64,000 bases of DNA. Origin: Sideroxydans sp. CL21 (GTDB lineage: Bacteria; Pseudomonadota; Gammaproteobacteria; Burkholderiales; Gallionellaceae). How positions within the stretch are numbered: position 1 is the first letter of the stretch; each line of letters begins with the position of its first letter. The stretch covers positions 3,298,501-3,362,500 of the forward strand of contig NZ_LR699166.1 of NCBI RefSeq assembly GCF_902459525.1, given 5' to 3'. The notes beneath the pieces are model-generated. The model had not been told where the DNA came from and ran no database searches. It saw nothing but the letters and a program-made list of their open reading frames with translations. The translations under genes were made by a program, and so were the position numbers. This document shows positions 24,621 to 34,744 of the stretch, in pieces.

Positions 24621-25564
24621 CGCGCGCGACGGATTTCTTCGGCCAGCTGGAACACCGACATCGCGTAGTAGTTGCTGTTGTTGTAGCGCATGATGACGTT
24701 GAAATTGCTGAACACCAGCCAGTATTCCTTGCCCGACTCTACCGTGAAATCCAGCAGCCATGAAGGCGGCAGGTATCCCTCCTGCTTCTTCACCGGCACC
24801 ACGCCTGCATCCTGCCAGGCAATGAACGGGCGCGACTCTCCCACGATGCCCAGGCGTTTTTCGTCCTCGATCTTGCACAGGATTGCCACCGGTTCGCTAC
24901 TGCGCCAGCCGTACTGCCTGAGATAGTTGGCGACACTGCCGATCGCGTCTTCCGGCTCGTTCATGATATCGATCTTGCCGTTGTGGTTGAAATCCACCGC
25001 ATAGCGGCGGTAACTGCTGGGCATGAACTGCGGTATACCGAGCGCGCCGGCGTAGGAAGACTGAACAGACAGGAGATCGAATCCCTGTTCCCGCGCCAGC
25101 AACAGGTATTGCTCCAGTTCATCATGGAAAAAATCGGCCCGGCGCGGATAATCGAAAGCAAGGGTCGTCAGCGCATCCAGCGCCCGGTAGCGCCCCAGGT
25201 TGCGGCCGAACATCGTTTCCACACCAAGAATGCCGAGAATGATCTCTTGCGGAACACCGTACTGCTTTTCGGCACGCTTCAGCGCAGCCGAATATTTTTC
25301 CCAGAATTGCACACCGTCGCCGATGCGTTGCGGATTGATGAAGTTCGGTCGGTATTCCACCCAGGGCTTGAGGATCGCTGGTTTGGTGATGGAGTCGATG
25401 GCGTCGGCGCGGAATTCGGCAAGCCTGAATGCCTGCTCCAACTCCTCGCGTTTGAACTGGTGTTTGGCCACCATCTCGTCGATGAAGGCCGGGATACCTG
25501 GTAGATCTACCGCTTGCGCAGTGCAATGCATGAACAACAGGACAAGGAATAATCGTTTCTTCAT
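24614..25564 (-). CDS. mltB: Membrane-bound lytic murein transglycosylase B
   Basis: The 316-residue protein has a signal peptide (ends in TAQAVD) and the MltB fold: ILGVETMFGRNLGRYRALDAL with the catalytic glutamate, GALGIPQFMPSSYRRYAVDFN, the calcium-site-like DFNHNGKIDI, and VANYLRQYGW. There is no lipobox cysteine in the signal peptide, so it may be a soluble periplasmic form. Confidence 0.92.
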   Translation of the reverse strand: MKKRLFLVLLFMHCTAQAVDLPGIPAFIDEMVAKHQFKREELEQAFRLAEFRADAIDSITKPAILKPWVEYRPNFINPQRIGDGVQFWEKYSAALKRAEKQYGVPQEIILGILGVETMFGRNLGRYRALDALTTLAFDYPRRADFFHDELEQYLLLAREQGFDLLSVQSSYAGALGIPQFMPSSYRRYAVDFNHNGKIDIMNEPEDAIGSVANYLRQYGWRSSEPVAILCKIEDEKRLGIVGESRPFIAWQDAGVVPVKKQEGYLPPSWLLDFTVESGKEYWLVFSNFNVIMRYNNSNYYAMSVFQLAEEIRRARY

Positions 25565-25623
25565 AGCGCCTCGGTGTTGCGAATCGGCTCATTCTACTCG
25601 ACAGCAGGGGCCGTCACTGTTAA

Positions 25624-26622
<999 letters not shown>

Positions 26623-26625
26623 CTG

Positions 26626-27144
26626 GTGAAGGAAAAGCCGGAACAGGACACAGACTTGTTCCGGCAAGCACTGGAAGGCGTCACACCGCTTGCACCACCC
26701 GACCGCATCGCACCATCCGCCAGGCCGCGCAAATCCATCAGGCGTGACAACCCTGTTTCACCTCCCGTTGCCGACGTCTTGTCCGATCACGGTGCGGGCG
26801 ATAGCGCGGTCACCGAGTTCCTTCGTCCCGGTTTGAACCGGATGACCCTGCGCAAATTGCGGCGCGGGGAATGGCCGCCGAAGGACGAGCTTGATTTGCA
26901 TGGCCTCAACTCCGATGCGGCAAGAAAACTGCTTGCAGAATTTTTGCATGAAGCAACGCAACGCGGGTTGCGCTGCATCGGCGTAATACACGGCAAGGGA
27001 TGGCGCAGCGAAGGACGGGACGGCATATTGAAAGTTCATACCCGCCATTGGTTGACCCAGCATCCGCAAGTATTGGCATTCTGCGAGGCACCCCCGCAGG
27101 CAGGGGGCGGCGGTGCAGTATGGGTGTTGCTGAAAAGCAGTTAA
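26626..27144 (+). CDS. Smr-domain protein
   Basis: The 172-residue protein starts at GTG 26626, four bases after trxB. An unstructured basic N-terminal region of about 80 residues is followed by an Smr domain with ELDLHGLNSDAARKLL and the GVIHGKGWRSEGRDGILK loop. Small MutS-related domains are nucleases or RNA-binding modules, and bacterial stand-alone forms include the ribosome-rescue nuclease SmrB. The exact role here is unknown. Confidence 0.88.
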   Translation: MKEKPEQDTDLFRQALEGVTPLAPPDRIAPSARPRKSIRRDNPVSPPVADVLSDHGAGDSAVTEFLRPGLNRMTLRKLRRGEWPPKDELDLHGLNSDAARKLLAEFLHEATQRGLRCIGVIHGKGWRSEGRDGILKVHTRHWLTQHPQVLAFCEAPPQAGGGGAVWVLLKSS

Positions 27145-27185
27145 CCTCCCTGCCTCAACTGAGATACCCCCGGTATTCATGACAA

Positions 27186-27213
27186 CAAAAAAGCTCCCGA
27201 GGGAGCTTTTTTG
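27186..27213. terminator. Bidirectional terminator between the Smr gene and ahpC-like gene
   Basis: A stem of AAAAAAGCTCCC and GGGAGCTTTTTT with a short loop lies between two convergent genes and gives a T-run on both strands. It can end transcripts from both sides. Confidence 0.9.
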
Positions 27214-27232
27214 CTGAAACAGATTGTTCTTC

Positions 27233-27835
27233 TTACAGCTCTTTGGCGTGCGAAGCCAGATACTTGGCCACACCTTCCGTCGATGCATTCATGCCGGCCT
27301 TGCCTTTGCTCCAGCCTGCGGGGCAGACTTCGCCGTGTTCTTCGTGGAATTGCAGCGCGTCGACCATGCGCAGCATTTCGTCGATGTTACGGCCCAGCGG
27401 CAGATCATTCACCACTTGGTGACGCACTACACCGGCTTTGTCGATCAGGAATGAGCCACGGAATGCTACACCGCCTGCAGCTTCCACATCGTAGGCTTTG
27501 CAGATTTCGTGCTTGATGTCGGCCACCAGGGGGTAGCGCACTTGGCCGATGCCGCCGTTGTTGACGGCTGTGTTCTTCCATGCAAGGTGAGTGAAGTGGG
27601 AGTCGATGGAGACGCCGATCACTTCCACGTTGCGTTTCTTGAATTCATCCAAACGGTGATCGAAGGCGATAATCTCGGAAGGACACACGAAAGTGAAATC
27701 CAGCGGGTAGAAAAACACTACGGCTGCCTTGCCTTTGATGTGTTTGCTCAGGTTAAAAGTTTCATTGATCTCGTTGTTGCCCATGACGGCAACAGCGTTG
27801 AAATCGGGTGCTTGCTTACCTACGAGTACGGCCAT
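27233..27835 (-). CDS. Typical 2-Cys peroxiredoxin (AhpC/Prx1 group)
   Basis: The 200-residue protein has the peroxidatic cysteine at about residue 51 in DFTFVCPSE and the resolving cysteine near 171 in EVCPAGW. It reduces hydrogen peroxide and organic peroxides in the cytoplasm with electrons from thioredoxin; trxB is close by. It matches the Prx1/AhpC subgroup by length and the conserved HLAW and HQVVNDLPLGR segments. No regulator site was identified in the 258-base upstream gap. Confidence 0.93.
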   Translation of the reverse strand: MAVLVGKQAPDFNAVAVMGNNEINETFNLSKHIKGKAAVVFFYPLDFTFVCPSEIIAFDHRLDEFKKRNVEVIGVSIDSHFTHLAWKNTAVNNGGIGQVRYPLVADIKHEICKAYDVEAAGGVAFRGSFLIDKAGVVRHQVVNDLPLGRNIDEMLRMVDALQFHEEHGEVCPAGWSKGKAGMNASTEGVAKYLASHAKEL

Positions 27836-28093
27836 GATGATCTCCTGAAAAAGTGGTTGGGGAAATTAGTGAGATTTGGTTGAGTGAATTTCTCGGGTAT
27901 CAAATTTACCAGATATGTTAGCAGTGTCAACTGAATTGCCTCCCATTTTCAAGACAATGCTCAGCCTGATGCATTGTTCCTCAAAATCCAAGGTAGCCAG
28001 ACTTCAATGAGTTGCACTGAAAGACACCGAACGGCTCAACGAAGTCCAGGTTTGGTTCGGATTCGGAAGCGGACTTCCTGCCAGCAAACCGAT

Positions 28094-28678
28094 TCAGGCT
28101 GCCTTTGCACCATGCTGCTTGCCCGTCAAAATGGAGTACAGCATCTGCAAAACGACGGCCCCGCCGATGTACATCACTGCCACTTCGACATAAGGGGCAA
28201 AGTATTGCGCCACGCTGGAAGTATATTCTGCTGCGCTCATGCGACCGAAATATCCGGCCAACAGATAGAAGCTTACGTTGGCGATGACGAAGGCCAGGCT
28301 GCCCGCAACCACTGCCGCAGCAAACAAACCAACCAGGCTTTTGCTTGTCAGATCATGGCGCGGCGCGTACCAGCGCCCGACAAACCACAAACTGGAATAT
28401 GCAAACACGAGGAAACCGTAAGCCGAAGTCACGCACCATCCGCTGACACCGAGGAAATTGATCGCGTAATAATCCACCAGCGCGGCTTCTACCAGCAACA
28501 ACGCCAACACAACCAGCGCTCCGCGTATCCGCCCAAGGAACAGGCCACCCAAAAAGTACACCGCGTACGACGCGTCGGGCAAAACCGCCGACGAGCCGAA
28601 GTGGTTGAAACGCGTCAGCGCCATCAACAACGCCAGCGCCACGCCTATCCATATCGTTTTATTTTGCAAAATTTTCAT
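28094..28678 (-). CDS. Six-TM membrane protein downstream of btuB, possible cobalamin-related transporter
   Basis: The 194-residue protein has about six helices with short loops, like an ECF-type substrate-binding (S) component. It follows btuB on the same strand, which is under a cobalamin riboswitch, with a hairpin terminator between. Genes in this position are often predicted inner-membrane cobalamin or cobalt transporters, but the sequence alone does not establish this. There is no ATPase gene nearby. Confidence 0.6.
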   Translation of the reverse strand: MKILQNKTIWIGVALALLMALTRFNHFGSSAVLPDASYAVYFLGGLFLGRIRGALVVLALLLVEAALVDYYAINFLGVSGWCVTSAYGFLVFAYSSLWFVGRWYAPRHDLTSKSLVGLFAAAVVAGSLAFVIANVSFYLLAGYFGRMSAAEYTSSVAQYFAPYVEVAVMYIGGAVVLQMLYSILTGKQHGAKAA

Positions 28679-28730
28679 GTTGTCTCCTTAATATGTGCGT
28701 GCCAAGCCTGAATTGGCGCCAACTTTAACA

Positions 28731-28768
28731 GAAAAGGCCGGGGCGGGCGACAGCGGCCGTCCCGGCCG
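28731..28768 (-). terminator. Hairpin terminator after btuB
   Basis: On the minus strand a GC-rich stem (GGCCGGGaCGG / CCGcCCCGGCC) is followed by TTTTCTGTT. The short T-run suggests partial termination, allowing some readthrough into the six-TM gene. Confidence 0.6.
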
Positions 28769-28773
28769 ACCCA

Positions 28774-30618
28774 TCAGCGATAGCTCAATCCGACAAACAA
28801 GGTGCGGCCCAGCGTGTTGTAGCTGTACACCTCGGAATAATTGCGGTTGAACAGATTGTCCACGCGCGCGTTCAGGCTGAAGTGCTTGTCAATACTGTAG
28901 CTCGATGTCAGATTGAGCAACGAGTAACCCGGCAGGGTGACAGCCGTGGATGGATATGTATAGTAATTTGCATCCTGACGCGCACCGCTGTATCGCACCT
29001 CGGCCCCCAGATTCCACGCCGCAAAATCATGAGTCGCGGCAACGCTCGCAAACTCCCTGGCTCGACGCAGCAGCACCGCATTGGTACCAACGTCGCGGGG
29101 ATCCTGGAAAGTAGCGCTGGCTTTCAAATGACTATCGCCGAAATCACCCGCATAACTTAGTTCCTGGCCGGTGATTTGCGCCTGGTTGATGTTCACGACG
29201 GTTGTGAATCCGGCGTTGTTTGCGATCAGGTCGCTGATACGGTTATCGAAATACACTGCATCCACATGCTGTCCATTCGCTGCATAATGCAGTCCGGCTT
29301 CTCTATTGTGCGAACGCTCCGGCTTCAGGTTCGGATTGCCTTGATAACCGAACGTCAACGGGTAATACATGTCGTTGAAGGTTGGCGCCTTGAAGGCACT
29401 GCTGACCGTGGCCGTAGCGCGCCAATTGTCCGCGAAGGCCAGGCCGTAACCCAGCAAACCGGTATTTGCCGTACCGAAATCCGAATAGTCATCCTGGCGC
29501 AGGTTGAGCTGGATTTGCTGCGCGCCATAGTCTCCCGTGTAACCACCCAGTACGCTGTTCACATTGCGTTTGACTTGTGTGTACATCGTGTCGGAGTTGA
29601 CCGACTGGCCCAAATGTTCCGTTGCCAGGCTCAATTGCTGACCGTCCGCAATCTTGAAATTGTTCTGCCAGGCCAGTTGATTGTTCTGGGTCCGGTAACG
29701 ATACGCAAGTGCACCGTTGAGATAGGTGTGGCTATCGTCCACGCCTTGTGCGAGACGCACCTGGCTGTGCCAAATATTTGTGAGTTGGTCGTCGGAAGCC
29801 AGCGAATACTTGTCGATGCTCTCTACGGTATTGTTGACATCGGTGACGGCCGGATTATACGGATTGTCAAACGAGGTATTGCCGCGCGTGCTGAACACGG
29901 AAGCAGACAATGCGTGATCTGCGTTGATTGTGTGCTTGATTTGGGCATTGACAGTGTTGTTGTCATAACCATTGTTGTTTGGATTTGTATTTGTACCCGG
30001 AGCAAGCAGCGGATTGATTGCCGACACGCCATCGGTCTTGACTCTGCCCGCATTCACATTGAACGAGGTGTCATTCACTTCTCCGGAAACTCCGGCTGAC
30101 AAACGTTGTGTACCGTAGCTGCCCAAACCCGCACTGGCATTCAAGGCCGGGGCCCCCGTTCCATGTTTGGTAAACAACTGGATCACACCGCCTATGGCCT
30201 CGGAACCGTACAAGCTGCTGACGTTGCCGCGCACCACCTCAATGCGCTCGATGCTGTCCAGCATGATGTGCTCGAGCGCGGTTGAGCCCGTTGTGGCGGA
30301 GTCGACGCGTACTCCGTCTATCAGCACCAGTACCTGATTGGAATTTGTCCCGCGCATGAAAATGCCGGACTGCGCCCCTAATCCCCCGGACTGGGCGACC
30401 TCGACCCCCGCCAGCGAACGCAACAGTGTCGGCACGTCCGTCGCGCCGGAATTGCGTATATCCTGTTCGTTCAAAACGGTGGTATCCGCGATGGTCTTGT
30501 CCAAAGGCTGTGGCATGCGTGTAGCCGTAACAACCACTTCGTCCAGACTATCGGTTGCAGCTTGCGCGAGGGGGGTGACTGCGAAGAATAATGCGGTAAA
30601 AAGGTATTTTTGTTTCAT
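28774..30618 (-). CDS. btuB: TonB-dependent cobalamin receptor
   Basis: From the ATG at 30618 (AGGAAG upstream) the protein has 614 residues, a signal peptide ending in AQAA, a TonB box DEVVVTATRMP and a plug domain with GIFMRGTNSNQVLVLIDGVR and SSLYGSEAIGGVI. A 22-strand barrel follows, ending in an aromatic residue pattern (LFVGLSYR). BtuB imports vitamin B12 across the outer membrane. Assignment to cobalamin rests mainly on the riboswitch in its leader. Confidence 0.92.
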   Translation of the reverse strand: MKQKYLFTALFFAVTPLAQAATDSLDEVVVTATRMPQPLDKTIADTTVLNEQDIRNSGATDVPTLLRSLAGVEVAQSGGLGAQSGIFMRGTNSNQVLVLIDGVRVDSATTGSTALEHIMLDSIERIEVVRGNVSSLYGSEAIGGVIQLFTKHGTGAPALNASAGLGSYGTQRLSAGVSGEVNDTSFNVNAGRVKTDGVSAINPLLAPGTNTNPNNNGYDNNTVNAQIKHTINADHALSASVFSTRGNTSFDNPYNPAVTDVNNTVESIDKYSLASDDQLTNIWHSQVRLAQGVDDSHTYLNGALAYRYRTQNNQLAWQNNFKIADGQQLSLATEHLGQSVNSDTMYTQVKRNVNSVLGGYTGDYGAQQIQLNLRQDDYSDFGTANTGLLGYGLAFADNWRATATVSSAFKAPTFNDMYYPLTFGYQGNPNLKPERSHNREAGLHYAANGQHVDAVYFDNRISDLIANNAGFTTVVNINQAQITGQELSYAGDFGDSHLKASATFQDPRDVGTNAVLLRRAREFASVAATHDFAAWNLGAEVRYSGARQDANYYTYPSTAVTLPGYSLLNLTSSYSIDKHFSLNARVDNLFNRNYSEVYSYNTLGRTLFVGLSYR

Positions 30619-30729
30619 GATGCTTCCTAATTTTAGGTTCCAAGCGTCCCCGTTGGAACATTGAACAAAATCAGGAATACAGCGAGAAGAAAAGATGGCC
30701 TTTGAAGAACGAGCATCCATGCGCCTCCC

Positions 30730-30925
30730 GCAGCATTTCCTGAACCTAGCTCAAGGCCGGTATCCGGGCTCACAAGTCTTGATTCACCGCCTTCCCATGA
30801 TTGCTCACAGTGGCCAATTGGCAAATCCACACTTGCTTACCGTTGCGGGGGCAGCACAGGCTTTGGAGTTAATGCCTCCTTACCTGTTTCCCGTTTAACT
30901 GAAAGGCTCGCACCTTTCTGCACCT
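30730..30925 (-). promoter_or_regulatory. Cobalamin (AdoCbl) riboswitch
   Basis: On the minus strand the btuB leader contains GGTGCGAGCC, GGGAAACAGGT, the B12 box GCTGCCCCCGCAACGGTAAG, GCCACTGTG, GGGAAGGCG and GTGAGCCCGGATACCGGCC in the order of the cobalamin riboswitch consensus. It should repress btuB when adenosylcobalamin is plentiful. The boundaries are approximate. Confidence 0.93.
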
Positions 30926-31033
30926 TGAAGCATTCCAGATTCTACCAGAGGTTAATAGCGTAAATTCCAAAGCACTTGCAAAACACACTGTTACCGATTG
31001 ACTTAACAGGCTTTTTAAATTTATAGTTCGGGC

Positions 31034-31234
31034 ATGCATAGCGAACTCGATGTCCTCGACCAAAAATTGGCCCAACTGGTACAGCTTACCCAGCGCCTGC
31101 GCGCCGAGAATCTGCAATTGCGTCAGGAGATCGCAGCTGCTGTAAGCCAGCAACGCAAGAGCCAAGACAAAGTTAACGAGGCGGCGCAGCGACTGGAAAA
31201 GCTCCTGTCCCAACTTCCCGAGGATACACAATGA
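31034..31234 (+). CDS. Small coiled-coil protein (ZapB-like) upstream of zapA
   Basis: The 66-residue protein is one heptad-rich coiled coil (LDQKLAQLVQLTQRLRAENLQLRQEI) with no other domain. It overlaps zapA by four bases. Small coiled-coil genes in this position are common in beta- and gammaproteobacteria and are described as ZapB-like division factors. The specific role is inferred from context. Confidence 0.8.
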   Translation: MHSELDVLDQKLAQLVQLTQRLRAENLQLRQEIAAAVSQQRKSQDKVNEAAQRLEKLLSQLPEDTQ

Positions 31235-31539
31235 GCAAAGTCAGTTCACTTGATGTGACTATCCTCGACCGCGAATTGCGCGTCGCCTGTCCCGACAATG
31301 AGCGCGCCGAACTGCTTGATGCGGTTGCTTATCTGGACAAAAAGATGCGCGAGATACGCGATGCCGGCAAGATCGCGTCGATCGAACGCATTGCCATCAT
31401 GGCCGCGCTCAACATCACCCATGAGCTCCTCACCACACGCATTGGCGGGGGATTTGACCTCGCCGAATTCAAGCGTAGAATGGACTCCATGCAGGCAACC
31501 ATCGACGCGACGTTAGCGGAACAGGATGAGTTGTTTTAG
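31231..31539 (+). CDS. zapA: Cell division protein ZapA
   Basis: The 102-residue protein has the ZapA globular start (SLDVTILDREL, ACPDNERAELLDAVAYLDKKMREIR) and a C-terminal coiled coil. ZapA binds FtsZ and promotes filament bundling. It overlaps the ZapB-like gene and is followed by 6S RNA, the standard order in proteobacteria. Confidence 0.94.
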   Translation: MSKVSSLDVTILDRELRVACPDNERAELLDAVAYLDKKMREIRDAGKIASIERIAIMAALNITHELLTTRIGGGFDLAEFKRRMDSMQATIDATLAEQDELF

Positions 31540-31540
31540 T

Positions 31541-31720
31541 TTGTCCCCTGCGGTGTTCGTCAGACTCATAATTCTTTGAACCAATGAGCTAATGCTTAGG
31601 TTGCGCCCCATTAAAGTTACTGTTGTGAGCATCCCCCGCGGATGCACCTGATGTAACCGGGAACCGACCCTCTTGAACCCCGGTTCAAGATATTGAGTCA
31701 ACGGCACAGGCGGGGGACTC
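31541..31720 (+). ncRNA. ssrS: 6S RNA
   Basis: Directly after zapA lies an intergenic transcript with a closing stem GTCCCC (31543) pairing with GGGGAC (31712) and flanking CTGC/GGCG, a long central unpaired region and a terminal stem around GAACCCCGGTTC. This location and fold match 6S RNA, which mimics an open promoter and inhibits sigma70 RNA polymerase. The ends are approximate; a terminator follows at 31728. Confidence 0.82.
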
Positions 31721-31727
31721 CATTCAA

Positions 31728-31753
31728 AATGCGGCGCAAGCCGCATTTTCTTT
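31728..31753 (+). terminator. Rho-independent terminator after 6S RNA
   Basis: A 7-bp stem (AATGCGG / CCGCATT) with a CGCAAG loop is followed by TTCTTTT. It ends the zapA-6S transcript just before the EVE-domain gene. Confidence 0.82.
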
Positions 31754-31767
31754 TCAGCGAGTTTGGC

Positions 31768-32235
31768 ATGAGATACTGGTTGATGAAATCGGAACCCGGC
31801 GATTGCAGCATAGACGACCTTGCGGCGTTGCCGGATCAAACCGTGGCCTGGTATGGCGTACGCAACTATCAGGCTCGCAACTTCATGCGCGACCAGATGC
31901 AGGTCGGCGACGGAGTGCTGTTCTACCACTCCAACTGCAAGGAACCCGGCATCGCCGGTATCGCGCAGGTCAGCAGCACGGCTTATCCCGATGCCACGCA
32001 ATTCGAGAAGAAAAGTAAATACTTCGACCCCAAGGCAACGCAGGAGACTCCGCGCTGGTTCAACGTGGATGTGAAGCTGGTAAAGAAAATTGAACTCATT
32101 TCCATAGACGAATTGCGCAAACATGCAGAATTGGAGCACCTGCGCACTCTTCAGCGCGGCAACCGGCTTTCCATCACGCCACTTGACCCTGCCGAGTGGA
32201 AGTTCATCACGACCAAGCTGGCTCAAGACTCATAG
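31768..32235 (+). CDS. EVE-domain protein
   Basis: From the ATG at 31768 the protein has 155 residues and begins MRYWLMKSEPGDCSIDDL, the usual start of stand-alone EVE-domain (thymocyte nuclear protein 1-like) proteins, followed by WYGVRNYQARNFMRDQM and VLFYHSNCKEPGIAGIA. EVE domains bind modified bases in DNA or RNA. The neighbourhood is housekeeping, not a restriction locus. Confidence 0.9.
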   Translation: MRYWLMKSEPGDCSIDDLAALPDQTVAWYGVRNYQARNFMRDQMQVGDGVLFYHSNCKEPGIAGIAQVSSTAYPDATQFEKKSKYFDPKATQETPRWFNVDVKLVKKIELISIDELRKHAELEHLRTLQRGNRLSITPLDPAEWKFITTKLAQDS

Positions 32236-32519
32236 ACTCATCGTTGTTTTCATCGGCATGATGCCTTGCATCAAGCCACGGCTCGCTTACACTTGAACAC
32301 GCAACATTTCTTCCGAGCACAGCCTAAAAGCAACCCATGCCCCCTCATGATCAATTTGCAAAGGTATGTATTTGAAATTAAATGCTCGAGCGTGAAACTC
32401 CTGCCCACCTCCTTCAATAAAATCGATTTTGTGCCGATAGAGTTGAAGATCATCGCAGCAATCCGGATAGGCCGTCACGGCATTTGTATGAAGCTTTGAA
32501 TCGAATTGAGGTATACACC

Positions 32520-34178
32520 TTGTCCAAACACAGTAAAAATCTATCCATCAGTTGGCAAATAAGACTTTCCTTTCTTTGCCTTTTACTGCTGTCCGAACTC
32601 GCGCTGGCCACCGTCGGCGGTTTGGTTCAGACCATGTCTTTTGCGGCATGGGCACTGACAAGCATCGCAGTGGCACTGCTGGCCACACTTCTCTTTGACA
32701 GGCTGTTGAATTACCGCATCCGCCAGTTGGGCGAACTGGTCACAGCGGTATCATCGTTGGGCCGGGGAGACCTGAGCGTCAATATACTTTGGGCGGCACC
32801 GGTTAAAACCGATCCCGACCCCGAGCTGGCGGCCAGAACTGAAAAATTGGCCAGGGATTTTGCGGGGAATTTCAGTGGAGCATTCTCACTTGACCCAGAC
32901 ACTCCTGTCACCGTCGGCAAGATCCGAGTCCCTGCCTTGCGCTGCGGCCAAACAACGCTCAACCTTGAAACGAAAATCGTAGACAGGATCACCGAAAACA
33001 ATAGCGGTGTTGCCACTATCTTTGCGATGCGTGGCAACGATCTGGTGCGGATTGCCACTTCGCTAAAAAAACCAGACGGTTCGCGCGTCGTTGGCACCAT
33101 GCTCGACAGCACCGGCGGGGCTTACCTGAAGTTGCAAAAGGGTGAGGTTTATACCGGGATTGCGCAGTTGTTCGGCAAAACCTACATGACCCACTACGAA
33201 CCGGTGAAATCGGAGCAGGGACAGACCATCGGAGCCTTGTTTGTCGGCCAGGAACTGGTGTATCGCAATGACTCCGGCAACGAAATACTTGCATTGGCAC
33301 GGGGCATCAACAAGGTGTCAGCAGATTTTAGCGGATTCATTGCCGGCCTGACCAAGGCATCTGAAGCAGTAGCAGGTGCGGCAACCGAACTGGCAGTCAA
33401 CACTGAAAAGGTAGCCGGCAGTTCCAGGCGCCAGAGCGAGGCGGCCACCACGACGGCTGCCGCAGTCGAACAAGTGACAGTGAGCATCAATCATGTCTCC
33501 GACCATGCCAGTTCGACCGAGGTGAATTCAATCAAGACAAGCACTCTTTCGGAAGAAGGTGAGCGAATTGTTCAGGATGCATCGACAGAGATATCGAGAA
33601 TCGCCGATTCTGTAAAGAATCTGTCGCAAGTCATCGCTTCACTCGGCGAGCGTTCGAAAGAGATCAGTGAAATTGTCCAGGTCATAAAAAAGGTGGCTGA
33701 CCAGACCAACCTGCTGGCGCTAAATGCCGCCATCGAAGCCGCCCGGGCCGGTGAGCAGGGACGTGGATTTGCTGTGGTTGCCGACGAAGTGCGCAAACTG
33801 GCCGAGAGCACCGGCGCGGCAACGTTGCGGATATCGGGCATGATCGACGGCATCACGCAGCAAATCAATGATGCTATGCTCAATATGAACCAAAGTCAGA
33901 CCCAGGTTCAATCGGGAGTTGTTCTGGCGAATCGCGCGCGGGAATCGCTGGGAATGATACGCCAGGAAACGCGCAACACACTGGTGATGGTCACGGAAAT
34001 AAGTGCCGCAACCAAGGAACAAAGTATCGCCAGCAACGAAATAGCCAGCAATGTCGAGACGATTGCGCTGATGACAGAGGAAAACACATCGGTTATCGGG
34101 CATCTGGCTGGTGCTGCCGCCAATTTGGAGCAGATGTCATCTAACCTTCAAAATCTGGTGAATCGTTTCAGGTTATAG
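32520..34178 (+). CDS. Methyl-accepting chemotaxis protein with N-terminal TM hairpin and downstream Cache domain
   Basis: I choose the TTG at 32520 (GAGG upstream), giving 552 residues. Two adjacent helices occupy about residues 10-55, followed by a HAMP-like stretch ([22 protein letters not shown]), a Cache-type domain at about 90-260 ([34 protein letters not shown]) and the MCP signalling domain with [20 protein letters not shown]. Canonical receptors have the Cache domain between the two helices, in the periplasm. Here no helix follows it, so the sensor would be cytoplasmic. It should talk to CheA/CheW. No chemotaxis genes are adjacent. Confidence 0.85.
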   Translation: MSKHSKNLSISWQIRLSFLCLLLLSELALATVGGLVQTMSFAAWALTSIAVALLATLLFDRLLNYRIRQLGELVTAVSSLGRGDLSVNILWAAPVKTDPDPELAARTEKLARDFAGNFSGAFSLDPDTPVTVGKIRVPALRCGQTTLNLETKIVDRITENNSGVATIFAMRGNDLVRIATSLKKPDGSRVVGTMLDSTGGAYLKLQKGEVYTGIAQLFGKTYMTHYEPVKSEQGQTIGALFVGQELVYRNDSGNEILALARGINKVSADFSGFIAGLTKASEAVAGAATELAVNTEKVAGSSRRQSEAATTTAAAVEQVTVSINHVSDHASSTEVNSIKTSTLSEEGERIVQDASTEISRIADSVKNLSQVIASLGERSKEISEIVQVIKKVADQTNLLALNAAIEAARAGEQGRGFAVVADEVRKLAESTGAATLRISGMIDGITQQINDAMLNMNQSQTQVQSGVVLANRARESLGMIRQETRNTLVMVTEISAATKEQSIASNEIASNVETIALMTEENTSVIGHLAGAAANLEQMSSNLQNLVNRFRL

Positions 34179-34447
34179 GCAGCATCCCCAGCCTTCCGTG
34201 ACTGCAAATTTGAATCGATAGGTGTTAATCAATGGCGCAAGGGTCGATGTACAACCAATATCTGCATTGCAGAATTCCTTTATACATATCCTCTCAATTG
34301 TTATAACGATTGATACTTTACGCAGAACTTCTACAGGATTTGTTGAGCTGGACATGCGGCACTTCATGTAGAATTAACACAATTAATTGGTTTGAGCGGT
34401 TAATTCAGTTCAATTTCTATCGATCAGAAAAACCTCTGGGAGCAAGG

Positions 34448-34726
34448 ATGGGAAGCTCGAAAGACAATACGCCTTTCAGTCCAAATCAGTCATGGAGACT
34501 TGTAGATAATGTGGATTTCATCGAAGCACAATTTTCCCTTGGGGATTTCTGCCTGAATCACTTTCCCGAGAATCTGCAATTCGCCCGTTCCATACAGAAC
34601 GCCAATTCTGTCGCCGATCTCAAAACCACACTCAAGCCGATCCTGCATCTGCTCTATACAGAGCGGAATGACCTGGCCGAAGAATTCACTTTATTGTTAC
34701 ACCGGATCAACCAGACGACAGAATAA
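34448..34726 (+). CDS. Hypothetical 92-residue cytoplasmic protein between two Cache genes
   Basis: The ATG at 34448 is preceded by GGGAG. The protein is soluble and helical, with no recognised motif (DNVDFIEAQFSLGDFCLNHFPENL, LKTTLKPILHLLYTERNDLAEEF). It ends 18 bases before the next ATG, so it is co-transcribed with the Cache sensor at 34745. Confidence 0.6.
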   Translation: MGSSKDNTPFSPNQSWRLVDNVDFIEAQFSLGDFCLNHFPENLQFARSIQNANSVADLKTTLKPILHLLYTERNDLAEEFTLLLHRINQTTE

Positions 34727-34744
34727 CCACAAAGGAAAAAACGT

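Noticed and set aside
30633-30830. Small open frames within the btuB leader
   Set aside because: They lie inside the cobalamin riboswitch, whose RNA consensus explains the sequence.
32266-32499. 77-codon frame before the MCP gene
   Set aside because: It has no ribosome site, no recognisable features and overlaps the probable promoter of the MCP gene.
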